DNA from: Proteobacteria bacterium SG_bin5
GTDB taxonomy: Bacteria > Pseudomonadota > Alphaproteobacteria > Sphingomonadales > Sphingomonadaceae
Assembly: GCA_002083475.1 (NCBI GenBank)
Contig: LWDI01000100.1
Location: 1-15,637 of the forward strand
Length of the DNA stretch: 15,637 nt
Direction of reading: 5' to 3'
In this document: positions 8,769 to 15,637 of the stretch, piece after piece
How positions within the stretch are numbered: position 1 is the first letter of the stretch
How the letters are laid out: every line of letters begins with the position of its first letter
The notes under the pieces: generated by a model
Databases searched by the model: none
The model's input: only the letters and a program-made list of their open reading frames with translations
What the model was told of the DNA's origin: nothing
Translations under genes and position numbers: made by a program

Positions 8769-9997
8769 GCCGCCGCCCCATGATCGGTGTCGCGCGCCTC
8801 GTAACGGCGGAGCAGTTCGGCGACGATGCGTTCGCCGTCATGCTGCCCCGGCCGTTCGGCGCTTTCGAACGCGCCCACCGCGAGTTCGACCGGCAGATCG
8901 CCGAAATTATCGGCGTCGAACGTCACATAGGTCTCGTCGGCCTTGATCCGGCTCGCGTTGATCAGCGCCACGTCGAACAGCTCGCGCACCGCGAAGTCGC
9001 GCCGGGTCGACAGGCACAGATAGCGATAGGCGCCGCGCAAATAGTCCGACGCGCGGTAGCTCGGGGTTTCATAATCGGCGCCGATATTGGTGATGAAGGC
9101 TTTGAAGGCGCGGCGATTGTCGGCGATCGCGCCGGCGAGGCCGGTCGCCAGATAGGTCGGGTAAAGCGACGAATGCTGCGTGCCGGCGGCGTAGATGATG
9201 AGGTCCGCCGCGCGCAACGCCCGCTCGACCCCCGCCGAAACGCCGACGAAACAATGGTGGAGATCGAGATAGGCGCGCTTGTCGGCGAGCGAAAGCCGCT
9301 CGAACCGGTCGCGATCGAGCGGGCGGTCGAGCAGATAGACGCGGTCGATCCGCACGTTCGACCGCAGCTCGACGATCTCGGCCTCGCAATAGAGGATCTC
9401 GCCATTTTCGCGCAGCGCGACGAGCTGCTTGTTCTCGATGCTCGTCGGCAGCACGGTGCCGGTGAGGCGGAACAGCCGATCGAGCGCGAGCGTCGCCTCC
9501 TCCATATTGCGGTCATGCGCGAGGAAGGCGCCGGCGAAGACGCAGTTCATCACCGAACAATCGGCGAAATCGAAGGGCTCGCCGATCACCGGCTCGATCA
9601 GCGCCAGGCCGCGCAGGAAAGCGGCGACGAAAGCGCGCATCCCGGCGACGACGCGCGCATTGCCGCTGCGCGCGCCCGCGAGCGCGTCCGCGGCGCCCCG
9701 GGCGAAGTCGGTAAGATCGGCGAGCACCGCCGCGCGATCGACGTCGAGCGGATAGCGATAGCGGAACCAGTGGCGATGCGCCGCGAGATCGGGGTCGTCC
9801 TGGGGCAGCATCAGCTCCTGCACCTTGCGCAGATCGGAGGGGCCGAGCATCCCGAAGAAGCGCCGGATCGCGCCGGTCGATTTGCCGTCGTCATAAGCGT
9901 TGACGACCGAGGTGACGTTCAGCCCGCGCCGGGCGAGCAGCGCCGGGATCAGCGTCGCCGCGCCGCGCCCGCCGTTGAGCACGACCACGTTCAGCAT
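8765..9997 (-). CDS. CofD/YvcK-family protein (2-phospho-L-lactate transferase-like)
   Basis: This 410-residue protein belongs to the CofD/YvcK fold family. The N-terminus has VVVLNGGRGAATLIPAL, matching the family's GGGTG nucleotide loop, then VVNAYDDGKSTGAIRR (31-46) and LGPSDLRK (51-58), which parallel the ADDGGSSGRLR and PPGDLR blocks of YvcK. Near the C-terminus, LRAADLIIYAAGTQHSSLYP (261-280) parallels the AD-x-I-x-GPGSLYTS block. The GGRG and AAGTQ variants set it apart from both named subgroups. CofD transfers an activated phospholactate to a deazaflavin during F420 synthesis. YvcK/GlmR binds UDP-GlcNAc and regulates cell-wall precursor supply. No F420 gene is visible here. The ATG at 9997 follows GGAGG by seven bases and overlaps the upstream GT4 by 7 bases. 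An in-frame open stretch extends to 11320 but only shadows the GT4 genes. Actual substrate is unknown. Confidence 0.85.
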   Translation of the reverse strand: MLNVVVLNGGRGAATLIPALLARRGLNVTSVVNAYDDGKSTGAIRRFFGMLGPSDLRKVQELMLPQDDPDLAAHRHWFRYRYPLDVDRAAVLADLTDFARGAADALAGARSGNARVVAGMRAFVAAFLRGLALIEPVIGEPFDFADCSVMNCVFAGAFLAHDRNMEEATLALDRLFRLTGTVLPTSIENKQLVALRENGEILYCEAEIVELRSNVRIDRVYLLDRPLDRDRFERLSLADKRAYLDLHHCFVGVSAGVERALRAADLIIYAAGTQHSSLYPTYLATGLAGAIADNRRAFKAFITNIGADYETPSYRASDYLRGAYRYLCLSTRRDFAVRELFDVALINASRIKADETYVTFDADNFGDLPVELAVGAFESAERPGQHDGERIVAELLRRYEARDTDHGAAA

Positions 9998-11223
9998 GGC
10001 ACGGCCTCCAGCCCGAGCATGTCGCGGTAAACGCGCGCGTAAGTTTCGACCCCGGCGGGCAGATCGAACGCGGTGCTGCCCGCGCGGATCGCGACGTCGC
10101 CGCGCGCGCGCCGCGCCAGCACTTGATCGAGCGCGGCCGCGAGCGCCGGGGGCGTGAAGGCCTCGACCAGCGCCGAGCCGTTGCGATCGGGATCGATGAT
10201 CGCGTCCAAATCGCCGACGCCGCGATTGGCGACCACGGGCACGTTCATCGCGAATAATTCGGCGAGCTTGGTCGGCGAGCAGCCCGCTTTCGACAGATCG
10301 GCGCGGATGAACACCACCGAAAGCGTCGCCAGCGCGATCAGCGCCGGCATGTCCGCGCGCTCGCCCGAGGCGAAGCGCAGCGCCTCGGCGGGGATGGCGG
10401 CGGCGGCGGCGGCGGCGCGCACCTCGGCTTCGCCATTGTTCGCGACGAACAGGAAGAGCGCATCGGGGCAGCGCCGGCGCAGCTCGACGAACAGCTTCAT
10501 CATCTGCGCCAAGAGATAATCGGGCCCGATGCTCCCCAGATAGAGGAGCACCGTCCGCCCGTCGGCGATGTCGAGCCGCGCGCGCCACGCCGCGACCGCC
10601 GCCGGCGGCACGCGCGCGGGATCGAACAGCGCGAAATCGGTGCAACAGGGGATGACGGCGATTCGCGCTTCGGGCGCCGGCCGGTCGGCGAGATAAGCCT
10701 CGGCCAGGATCGCGCGGGCGCGCGCCGTGAGGCAGACGAGCGCCTCGGCATCGCGCACCAAGCCGGCCTCGCGGCGCTTGAGCCGACGGTAGAGCGGGCG
10801 CCGCGACCAATGCCCCTTGGCGAGCCCGCCATCGGCATAGAAATCGCGAAAATCGAACAGATAAAGGCAGCCGAAGCGCCGCTTGAGCGCTTGCCCGATG
10901 ATCGCGGCCGGGTGGCTGCGGCAATGGACCGCGGCGATTCCGCCCGCGCGCACGATCCGCGCCGCCGCGCGGTGCAGCGCGAGTTGGGTCCAGGCGGGGC
11001 CGAGCAATGCCGGGCGCTGCCGCCAGGGCACGCGCGTCCAGGCGATGCCGGCCGCCGCGAAGCGCGCCGCATAATCGGCCGCGAGCGCCGCGCGCCCCGG
11101 CTTTTCCGCGCTCAGCACGTGCAGTCGATAGCCCCGCGCGGCGAGGCCGAGCAGATAGGGCGCGACCTGCGCCTGGCCGATATGATCGGTGATCCCGTTC
11201 TGGGTGATGTAGAGGATCGTCAT
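9991..11223 (-). CDS. Family 4 (GT-B) glycosyltransferase
   Basis: This 410-residue GT-B enzyme is a probable retaining transferase using a nucleotide-sugar donor at the cytoplasmic membrane face. It starts MTILYITQNGITDHIGQAQV, a typical acceptor-domain opening with a G-x-Q loop. The donor domain begins near TVLLYLGSIGP. It continues to KAGCSPTKLAELFAMNVPVV, where Glu322 sits at the usual nucleotide-contacting position, as in the WcaI-like GT4 group. The start is an ATG at 11223 that overlaps the preceding GT4 stop as ATGA (4 bases). The 90 residues readable upstream are shadow. A seven-alanine run after GEAEVRA is encoded by a pure GGC-type repeat (10396-10416). Donor sugar unknown. Confidence 0.9.
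   Translation of the reverse strand: MTILYITQNGITDHIGQAQVAPYLLGLAARGYRLHVLSAEKPGRAALAADYAARFAAAGIAWTRVPWRQRPALLGPAWTQLALHRAAARIVRAGGIAAVHCRSHPAAIIGQALKRRFGCLYLFDFRDFYADGGLAKGHWSRRPLYRRLKRREAGLVRDAEALVCLTARARAILAEAYLADRPAPEARIAVIPCCTDFALFDPARVPPAAVAAWRARLDIADGRTVLLYLGSIGPDYLLAQMMKLFVELRRRCPDALFLFVANNGEAEVRAAAAAAAIPAEALRFASGERADMPALIALATLSVVFIRADLSKAGCSPTKLAELFAMNVPVVANRGVGDLDAIIDPDRNGSALVEAFTPPALAAALDQVLARRARGDVAIRAGSTAFDLPAGVETYARVYRDMLGLEAVPC
10396..10416. repeat. Seven-copy GGC trinucleotide repeat inside GT4 gene
   Basis: Seven perfect tandem GGC units read as GCC alanine codons on the minus strand, within the GT-B donor domain of the GT4 gene. Gain or loss of a unit would change the alanine count without shifting the frame, so it could vary between strains with little effect. 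Confidence 0.8.
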
Positions 11224-12386
11224 ACCAGCGCCTCGAGCACCGCGCCCCAGGCGCGCGCGGCGGTGGCGGGGGCGAAGCGTTCGGCACGGCGCAGCGCCGC
11301 CGCGCGCCAGCATGCGGCATCCCGCGCCTCGGCGGCGCGCGCCAGCCAGTCGAGCCACAGCGCGTCCGCCGCCGCGTCGCCCGCGCCGGGAACGGGAAGG
11401 ACCGCGCCGAACCCCGTCGCGACCGCGCGGGGATCGTCGGTCAACACCGCGCGCACGCCGCCGGGGGGGCAATCGGCGGCAAGAACGGGGCAACCGAGCG
11501 CCATCGCTTCGGCGAGCACCAGCCCCATCCCTTCGGCGCGCGAGCTCAGCAACAGCGCGCGCGCGGGCGCGACATAATCCTGCGGGTTGGCGACCGCGCC
11601 CACGAAGACCAGTTGCGCGTCGGGATCGGCGATCGCGCCCAGCCGCAGCCCCAAGGCGCGCGCTTGCGCGAGGGCGCGCGCGCGCAACTCACCGTCGCCG
11701 AGCACGACGAGCTGCGCGCGCGCGCCCTCGCGCACGAAGCGCGCCCAGATCGGCAGCAACCCTTCGAGATTTTTCTCGGCGACCAGCCGCCCCACCCACA
11801 CGAAGCGCGCCACGCCCGCCGGGGGCGGCACGGGATCGACCGGCGGCGTCAAGGTGAAATTGTCGATATGCGTCGCGCGCTCGGGCGCCAGGCGATAAAG
11901 CGCGCGCAATTCGGCCGCGAGCGGCGCCGTCACCGCGATCACGCGCTCGAACCGGCGATACACCCGAGCGACGAGCGGGCGCGCGCGCATCATCATGCGG
12001 TTGCGCGGATTGTCGCGCACGTTGATGTGGCACAGCGCGATCTTGCGGTCGCCGCCGCCCGACAATTGGCTGATCAAGTCCGCGCGCCACAAGTTGCTGA
12101 TCGTCACATCGGGGCGCCACCGCTGCTTGAAGCCGCGCAAGGCGCGCGACGCCTGGCGATATTCGAGCATCCGCAGCAACAGCGGAAGGCGCGGCGGCGC
12201 GCCGAGCGCGAAAGTGCCGCCGTTCGCCGCGAGCGTGGGTTGCCGTTTCGGATCGTCGAAACTCGCGATGGCGACCTCATGCCCCATTTCGCCGAAGACA
12301 TGCGCCAAATTGCCGACCACCCGCTCGGTCCCGCCGATCCGGCCGATCGATGGCAGCAGCAAGAGTATGCGCAATCGCCCCGCCAT
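11220..12386 (-). CDS. Family 4 (GT-B) glycosyltransferase, first gene of leftward operon
   Basis: This 388-residue GT-B retaining glycosyltransferase opens with RILLLLPSIGRIGGTERVV, the usual GG-x-E-R acceptor-domain loop. The donor domain begins FVWVGRLVAEKNLEGLLPIW. It carries the E-x7-E motif as Glu285 and Glu293 in AEGMGLVLAEAMALGCPV, which binds the nucleotide-sugar. The overall sequence resembles capsule and lipopolysaccharide GT4 enzymes. It lies immediately downstream of the divergent promoter region. The ATG at 12386 has a GAGG seven bases before it. The stop overlaps the next GT4 start as ATGA. Donor and linkage cannot be told from the sequence. Confidence 0.92.
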   Translation of the reverse strand: MAGRLRILLLLPSIGRIGGTERVVGNLAHVFGEMGHEVAIASFDDPKRQPTLAANGGTFALGAPPRLPLLLRMLEYRQASRALRGFKQRWRPDVTISNLWRADLISQLSGGGDRKIALCHINVRDNPRNRMMMRARPLVARVYRRFERVIAVTAPLAAELRALYRLAPERATHIDNFTLTPPVDPVPPPAGVARFVWVGRLVAEKNLEGLLPIWARFVREGARAQLVVLGDGELRARALAQARALGLRLGAIADPDAQLVFVGAVANPQDYVAPARALLLSSRAEGMGLVLAEAMALGCPVLAADCPPGGVRAVLTDDPRAVATGFGAVLPVPGAGDAAADALWLDWLARAAEARDAACWRAAALRRAERFAPATAARAWGAVLEALV

Positions 12387-12550
12387 GCCCGCGCCTCAAG
12401 CCCCTTCCCGGACGCGATCTAGCCGTCGCGATACGCCCTTTGCAACCGCACCATTTTAGCGGCTAAAGATACCCGACAGGGATTTCCGTTATTTCAACGA
12501 AACGACCGGGGGCGATGGGGCGGGCGGGAGCATCACGCGGGGGCGGCAAC
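12387..12550. promoter_or_regulatory. Divergent intergenic promoter region
   Basis: This is the only substantial gap in the window. It separates the leftward ten-gene set from the rightward sugar transferase operon and is clearly more AT-rich than its flanks, as expected for promoters. The palindromic hexamer TTGCAA (12440-12445) could act as a -35 box in both directions. Rightward it is followed after 18 bases by TAAAGA (12464-12469). Leftward it is followed after 17 bases by CTAGAT (reverse complement of 12417-12422). Both -10 matches are weak. A perfect inverted repeat lies between the first two boxes. Confidence 0.5.
12455..12467. promoter_or_regulatory. Inverted repeat TTTAGC-G-GCTAAA, candidate operator
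   Basis: Two perfect six-base arms flank a single central G. Such an AT-rich palindrome is unusual in this GC-rich DNA. It sits in the middle of the divergent intergenic region, overlapping the possible rightward -10 box. A dimeric regulator bound here could control both operons at once. No regulator gene is present in the window, so the binding protein is unknown. Confidence 0.4.
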
Positions 12551-13810
12551 ATGCGCCTTTACAGCCGGCGCGATCGCTTCGGGCCGATCGCGCAATTGGC
12601 GCTCGGGCTGTTGCTGTGCGTGGTGGTCCCGTTGATCGTGGTGACGTGGAACGTGCCGCAAGGCTGGCACGAGCCCGAAGCACGGCAGACCGCGCTCGCC
12701 GCCTTGATCGCGCTGGTCGCGGGCTTTTGGCTCTATCGCAACGTCGGGCGACTGCCGGGGACGAGTGAAAGCTCGGGCATCTTGCCGAGCTTCACCATCT
12801 CGTTCGGGGTGGTGCTGGTCGCGATTCTGATGGGGCGCGTGAGCTATTCGCGCGGGATTTTGCTGGCGAGCTACGTGCTGACGATCGCCTGGTTCTTCAT
12901 GCTCTATATGCTCACGCAGCGGCGCGCCTCGCTTGCGCTCGGCATCGTCCCGGGCGGCCATGTCGGCCTGTTCGCGGCGATGGACGGAGTCACCGCCGTC
13001 GAGCTGACGCTCGATCGCTGGCCGCGCGGGATCGACGCCGTCACCGCCGATTTCCGGCGCGACCATGGCGCCGATTGGGAAACGCGGCTCACCGATTTCG
13101 TGCTCGCGGGCATTCCCGTCTATCACTCCAAGGATCTCTATGAATCGCTCACCGGGCGCGCCGAGCTCGAGCATTTGTCGGAGAATAATTTCGGCGCGCT
13201 CGCGCCGCAGGGATCGCTGCTGTTGACCAAATCGATCCTCGATCGGCTGATCGCGCTGCCGGTCCTCGCCTTGCTCGCGCCGCTGCTGATCGCGACCGCG
13301 CTCGCGATCCGGCTCGATTCGAAGGGGCCGGCGCTGTTCCGTCAGCGGCGCGTCGGCCTGGGCGGCCGCGCCTTCACAATCTATAAATTCCGCACCATGC
13401 ACGCCAACGCCAATCGCGGCGACGCGAGCTGCGACCGCTATATCACCCGCGAGCGCGACCCGCGCGTCACGCGCCTCGGGCGCTGGCTGCGCCGCTCGCG
13501 GATCGACGAATTGCAGCAAATCATCAATATTTTGCGCGGCGAGATGAGCTGGATCGGGCCACGCCCCGAAGCGGTGCCGCTGTCGGCGCTCTATGAATCG
13601 CAAATCGCCTTCTACCGCTATCGCTACGTGGTGCGGCCCGGCATCACCGGCTGGGCGCAAGTGAGCCAGGGCCATGTCGCCGAGGTCGACGCGGTGCGCA
13701 CCAAGCTGCAGTTCGATTTCTATTATATCCGTCATTTCTCGGTGTGGCTCGATCTGCTGATCATCGCCAAAACGGTGAAGACGATGCTCACCGGGTTCGG
13801 ATCGAAATGA
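12551..13810 (+). CDS. Polyprenyl-phosphate sugar-1-phosphate transferase (WcaJ/WbaP/ExoY-type initiating enzyme)
   Basis: This 419-residue inner-membrane enzyme moves a sugar-1-phosphate from a UDP-sugar onto undecaprenyl phosphate and so starts the repeat unit. Four hydrophobic segments lie near residues 14-32, 46-62, 81-96 and 102-121. A soluble linker domain resembling the CoA-binding-like domain of WcaJ follows (about 130-220). The catalytic C-terminus contains a re-entrant helix (about 232-255), DSKGPALFRQRRVG, YKFRTM (278-283), RSRIDELQQ with D319-E320, MSWIGPRPE (332-340) and RPGITGWAQV (362-371). The ATG at 12551 is preferred, with GGGGG seven bases before it. An in-frame ATG at 12515 would add 12 low-complexity residues, with a G-run too close to the start. 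It is the first gene of the rightward operon and overlaps the dehydrogenase as ATGA. Which sugar it uses is not clear from motifs. Confidence 0.93.
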   Translation: MRLYSRRDRFGPIAQLALGLLLCVVVPLIVVTWNVPQGWHEPEARQTALAALIALVAGFWLYRNVGRLPGTSESSGILPSFTISFGVVLVAILMGRVSYSRGILLASYVLTIAWFFMLYMLTQRRASLALGIVPGGHVGLFAAMDGVTAVELTLDRWPRGIDAVTADFRRDHGADWETRLTDFVLAGIPVYHSKDLYESLTGRAELEHLSENNFGALAPQGSLLLTKSILDRLIALPVLALLAPLLIATALAIRLDSKGPALFRQRRVGLGGRAFTIYKFRTMHANANRGDASCDRYITRERDPRVTRLGRWLRRSRIDELQQIINILRGEMSWIGPRPEAVPLSALYESQIAFYRYRYVVRPGITGWAQVSQGHVAEVDAVRTKLQFDFYYIRHFSVWLDLLIIAKTVKTMLTGFGSK

Positions 13811-15081
13811 CGCCGCTCGACCAAGCGCGCGTCATCGTCATCGGCCTGGGCTATGTCGGCCTGCCGCTCGCGGTCGCGCTCGCCGAGCATTTCGACTGTG
13901 TCGGGCTCGACATCGACGCGCGCCGCATCGCCGAGCTGCGCGCCGGGCACGACCGGACGGGCGAGATCGAGCGCGACCGCCTCGCCGCATCGCCGCTGCG
14001 GCTGATCGCCGATCCCGGCGCCTGCCCCGCGGCCGATTTCTACATCGTGACCGTGCCGACCCCGATCGACGCGGCGAATCGCCCCGATCTTTCGCTGCTC
14101 GAAGCCGCCAGCGCCTCGGTCGGCGCGATGCTCGCCGCCGCGCGCGCCGAGGGCCGGGTGCCGATCATCGTCTACGAAAGCACCGTCTATCCCGGTGTCA
14201 CCGAGGAGATTTGCGCGCCGATCCTCGAACGCGTCTCGGGGCTCGCCGCCGGGCGCGACTTTTTCCTCGGCTATAGCCCCGAGCGGATCAACCCCGGCGA
14301 CCGCGAGCACAGCATCGACAAGATCACCAAGGTCGTCTCGGGCCAGACCCCGGCGGTGCTCGAGCGTGTCGCCGAACTCTATGGCGCGATCACGCGCGGG
14401 GGCGTGTTCCGCGCGACCTCGATCCGCGCCGCCGAAGCCGCCAAGGTGATCGAAAACGCCCAACGCGACATCAACATCGCCTTCATGAACGAGGTCGCGC
14501 AGATCTTTGGCGCGATGGACCTGTCGGTGTGGGACGTGCTGGCCGCCGCGCGGACCAAATGGAATTTCCTGCCCTTTTCCCCCGGCCTGGTCGGCGGCCA
14601 TTGCATCGGGGTCGATCCCTATTATCTCGCGCACCGCGCGCGCGAATTGGGCCATATGCCGCGCGTCATCCTCGCCGGGCGGCGGATCAACGACACGATG
14701 GCGGCCTGGGTCGCCGAACGCGTCCATGCGGCGCGCGGCGGCCGGGCGGGACGCGCGCTGGTGCTCGGCCTCACCTTCAAGGAAGACATTCCCGATTTGC
14801 GGAACAGCAAGGCCGCCGATCTGGTGCGCGCGCTCGAGCGGCTGGGCCATGACGTGACGGTCCATGATTCCCGCGCCGATCCCGAGGAGGCGCTGCGCGA
14901 ACATGGCCTCGCGCTCGCCGCCGATCCCTTCGCGGCGACCTATGATCTGGTGATGCTGGCGGTGCCGCACCAGGAATATCGCGCGATGGGGGCGGCGGGG
15001 CTGCGGCGGCTGGTCGCGCCCGGGGGGACGCTCGCCGATCTCAAGGGCGCGCTCGGCGGCGCGGCCGATTGGACGCTGTGA
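13807..15081 (+). CDS. tviB: UDP-N-acetylhexosamine 6-dehydrogenase, TviB/WbpO type
   Basis: This 424-residue cytoplasmic enzyme oxidises C6 of a UDP-N-acetylhexosamine to the uronic acid with two NAD. The N-terminal Rossmann fold begins VIVIGLGYVGLPLA (GLGYVG at 13-18). The middle domain has YSPERINPGDREHSIDKI and AAKVIENAQRDINIAFMNE with Lys213 and Asn217. GGHCIGVDPYY supplies catalytic Cys266. The C-terminal UDP-binding domain has LTFKEDIPDLRNSK. The PERINPGD-EHSIDKI and GGHCIGVDPYYL wording fits the TviB/WbpO branch (UDP-GlcNAc or UDP-GalNAc) better than UDP-glucose dehydrogenases. Which epimer is used cannot be told, so the symbol is tentative. The ATG at 13807 overlaps the sugar transferase stop by 4 bases. 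All key residues are intact. Its product is the likely acidic sugar of the polymer. Confidence 0.92.
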   Translation: MTPLDQARVIVIGLGYVGLPLAVALAEHFDCVGLDIDARRIAELRAGHDRTGEIERDRLAASPLRLIADPGACPAADFYIVTVPTPIDAANRPDLSLLEAASASVGAMLAAARAEGRVPIIVYESTVYPGVTEEICAPILERVSGLAAGRDFFLGYSPERINPGDREHSIDKITKVVSGQTPAVLERVAELYGAITRGGVFRATSIRAAEAAKVIENAQRDINIAFMNEVAQIFGAMDLSVWDVLAAARTKWNFLPFSPGLVGGHCIGVDPYYLAHRARELGHMPRVILAGRRINDTMAAWVAERVHAARGGRAGRALVLGLTFKEDIPDLRNSKAADLVRALERLGHDVTVHDSRADPEEALREHGLALAADPFAATYDLVMLAVPHQEYRAMGAAGLRRLVAPGGTLADLKGALGGAADWTL

Positions 15082-15637
15082 CCCATTATGGCTTCGGGCT
15101 GCGCTTGGCGAGCGCCCTCCCGATTCCCGGCGCCCTGGCGGGCGTCGCGGACGATCCGGGCGACACCCTCGCGATCCATTGGGGGGCGCCCGCCCCGCTG
15201 CCCCCCACGCCGCGCTTCGAGCGCGACGGCGGCGCGATCGTCTATCATGGCCCCGATGGCGGCTTTCGCTGCGACGTCGACACGATCGCGGTGACGCCGC
15301 CGCCCCGGCCCGATCTCGATGATCTGGGCGCGTTGCTGATCGCCAACGCCCTGCCCGCGACGCTGTGGCGCCGGGGCGCCTATATGCTCCACGCCGCCGC
15401 CGTCCGCCTGAAGGGCGGGCCGACCATCGCGATCGCGGGCGCGAGCGGCAGCGGCAAATCGCGCGCGGCGGCGGCGCTGGTGGCGGCGGGCGGCGAACTC
15501 ATCGGCGACGACAGCCTCGCGCTGTCGCTCGACCTGGATGGGGTCGTCGCGGCCGGCCTGCCGGGCGGATGGTTCGCGCGGCCCGACGCGGGCGGGGCGC
15601 GGCGGTTCCAACCAGCGCCGCCGGGGCCCGCGCGCGG
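15078..15637 (+). CDS. HPr-kinase-like P-loop protein, partial (cut by window end)
   Basis: An open frame starts at a GTG at 15078, overlaps the dehydrogenase stop as GTGA, and runs off the right edge after 186 codons without a stop. It reads THYGFGLRLAS, then a conserved GAYMLHAAAV block. Walker A follows as GASGSGKS (121-128) with Lys127, then LIGDDSLAL. This order (LHAAAV, P-loop, acidic GDDS) is typical of proteins related to the HPr serine kinase HprK. Such relatives often sit in sphingomonad polysaccharide loci and in lasso-peptide clusters, where some phosphorylate a peptide serine. No PqqD-like or peptide gene is visible here, so the substrate is unknown. The 4-base overlap implies co-translation with the polysaccharide genes. 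The C-terminus lies outside the window and must be seen before naming it. Confidence 0.75.
   Translation, partial: MTHYGFGLRLASALPIPGALAGVADDPGDTLAIHWGAPAPLPPTPRFERDGGAIVYHGPDGGFRCDVDTIAVTPPPRPDLDDLGALLIANALPATLWRRGAYMLHAAAVRLKGGPTIAIAGASGSGKSRAAAALVAAGGELIGDDSLALSLDLDGVVAAGLPGGWFARPDAGGARRFQPAPPGPAR

Noticed and set aside
8136..9997. Coenzyme F420 synthesis genes
   Set aside because: Only a CofD-fold protein is present. No deazaflavin synthase or F420 ligase is seen, the CofD-like loops differ from the consensus, and the surroundings are glycosyltransferases.
9998..11320. An open frame running on upstream of the CofD-like gene, suggesting an 851-residue fusion protein
   Set aside because: The upstream 441 residues are Arg/Ala/Gly-rich with no family similarity and lie over the GT4 genes, which have full motifs in another frame. 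The ATG at 9997 has a GGAGG and begins exactly at the CofD-family N-terminus.
12533..14970. Two minus-strand open frames of about 400 codons each
   Set aside because: They are antisense shadows of the sugar transferase and UDP-HexNAc dehydrogenase, both strongly supported. Neither shadow shows a domain or a convincing start.

Overview
The window is very GC-rich, with dense overlapping genes and strong GC bias at third codon positions. Together with the character of the encoded proteins this suggests an alphaproteobacterium, probably a sphingomonad (Sphingomonadales). That placement is an inference: there is no rRNA or other taxonomic marker here. The whole window is part of a surface-polysaccharide (capsule, exopolysaccharide or O-antigen-like) locus. 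I see no tRNA, rRNA, CRISPR array, insertion sequence or attachment site, and no gene-free stretch longer than about 165 bases.

Layout. (1) 102-2069, plus strand: an AsnB-type glutamine-dependent amidotransferase. (2) 2101-12386, minus strand: ten genes in one direction. Read 5' to 3' from the divergent promoter region these are two GT4 glycosyltransferases, a CofD/YvcK-like protein, a HAD phosphatase, a methyltransferase-like protein, a GT2 glycosyltransferase and a GlmU-like nucleotidyltransferase. All seven of these overlap by 4-11 bases. After 79 bases comes an ABC exporter, then a second GT2, then a broken FkbM methyltransferase that has lost its SAM-binding core. (3) 12387-12550: the only sizeable intergenic gap. 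It separates divergent operons and holds a perfect AT-rich inverted repeat and weak promoter-like boxes. (4) 12551 to the right edge, plus strand: an initiating polyprenyl-phosphate sugar-1-phosphate transferase, a TviB/WbpO-type UDP-HexNAc 6-dehydrogenase, and an HPr-kinase-like P-loop gene cut by the window end. These three are coupled by 4-base overlaps.

How the parts may work together (inference from families). The sugar transferase loads the first sugar phosphate on undecaprenyl phosphate. The GT4 and GT2 enzymes extend the oligosaccharide, and the dehydrogenase supplies a UDP-N-acetylhexosaminuronic acid. AsnB may amidate a uronic acid or simply make asparagine. The ABC protein may flip the lipid-linked product. 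No Wzx, Wzy, Wza or Wzc gene is in view, so polymerisation and export genes must lie outside.

The least explained part is the CofD-like / HAD / methyltransferase-like / nucleotidyltransferase set embedded in the glycosyltransferase operon. CofD and its partner nucleotidyltransferase CofC are known from coenzyme F420 synthesis, and the related YvcK/GlmR binds UDP-GlcNAc. Either parallel would give a non-standard activity in a polysaccharide operon. This is the best candidate here for undescribed biology.
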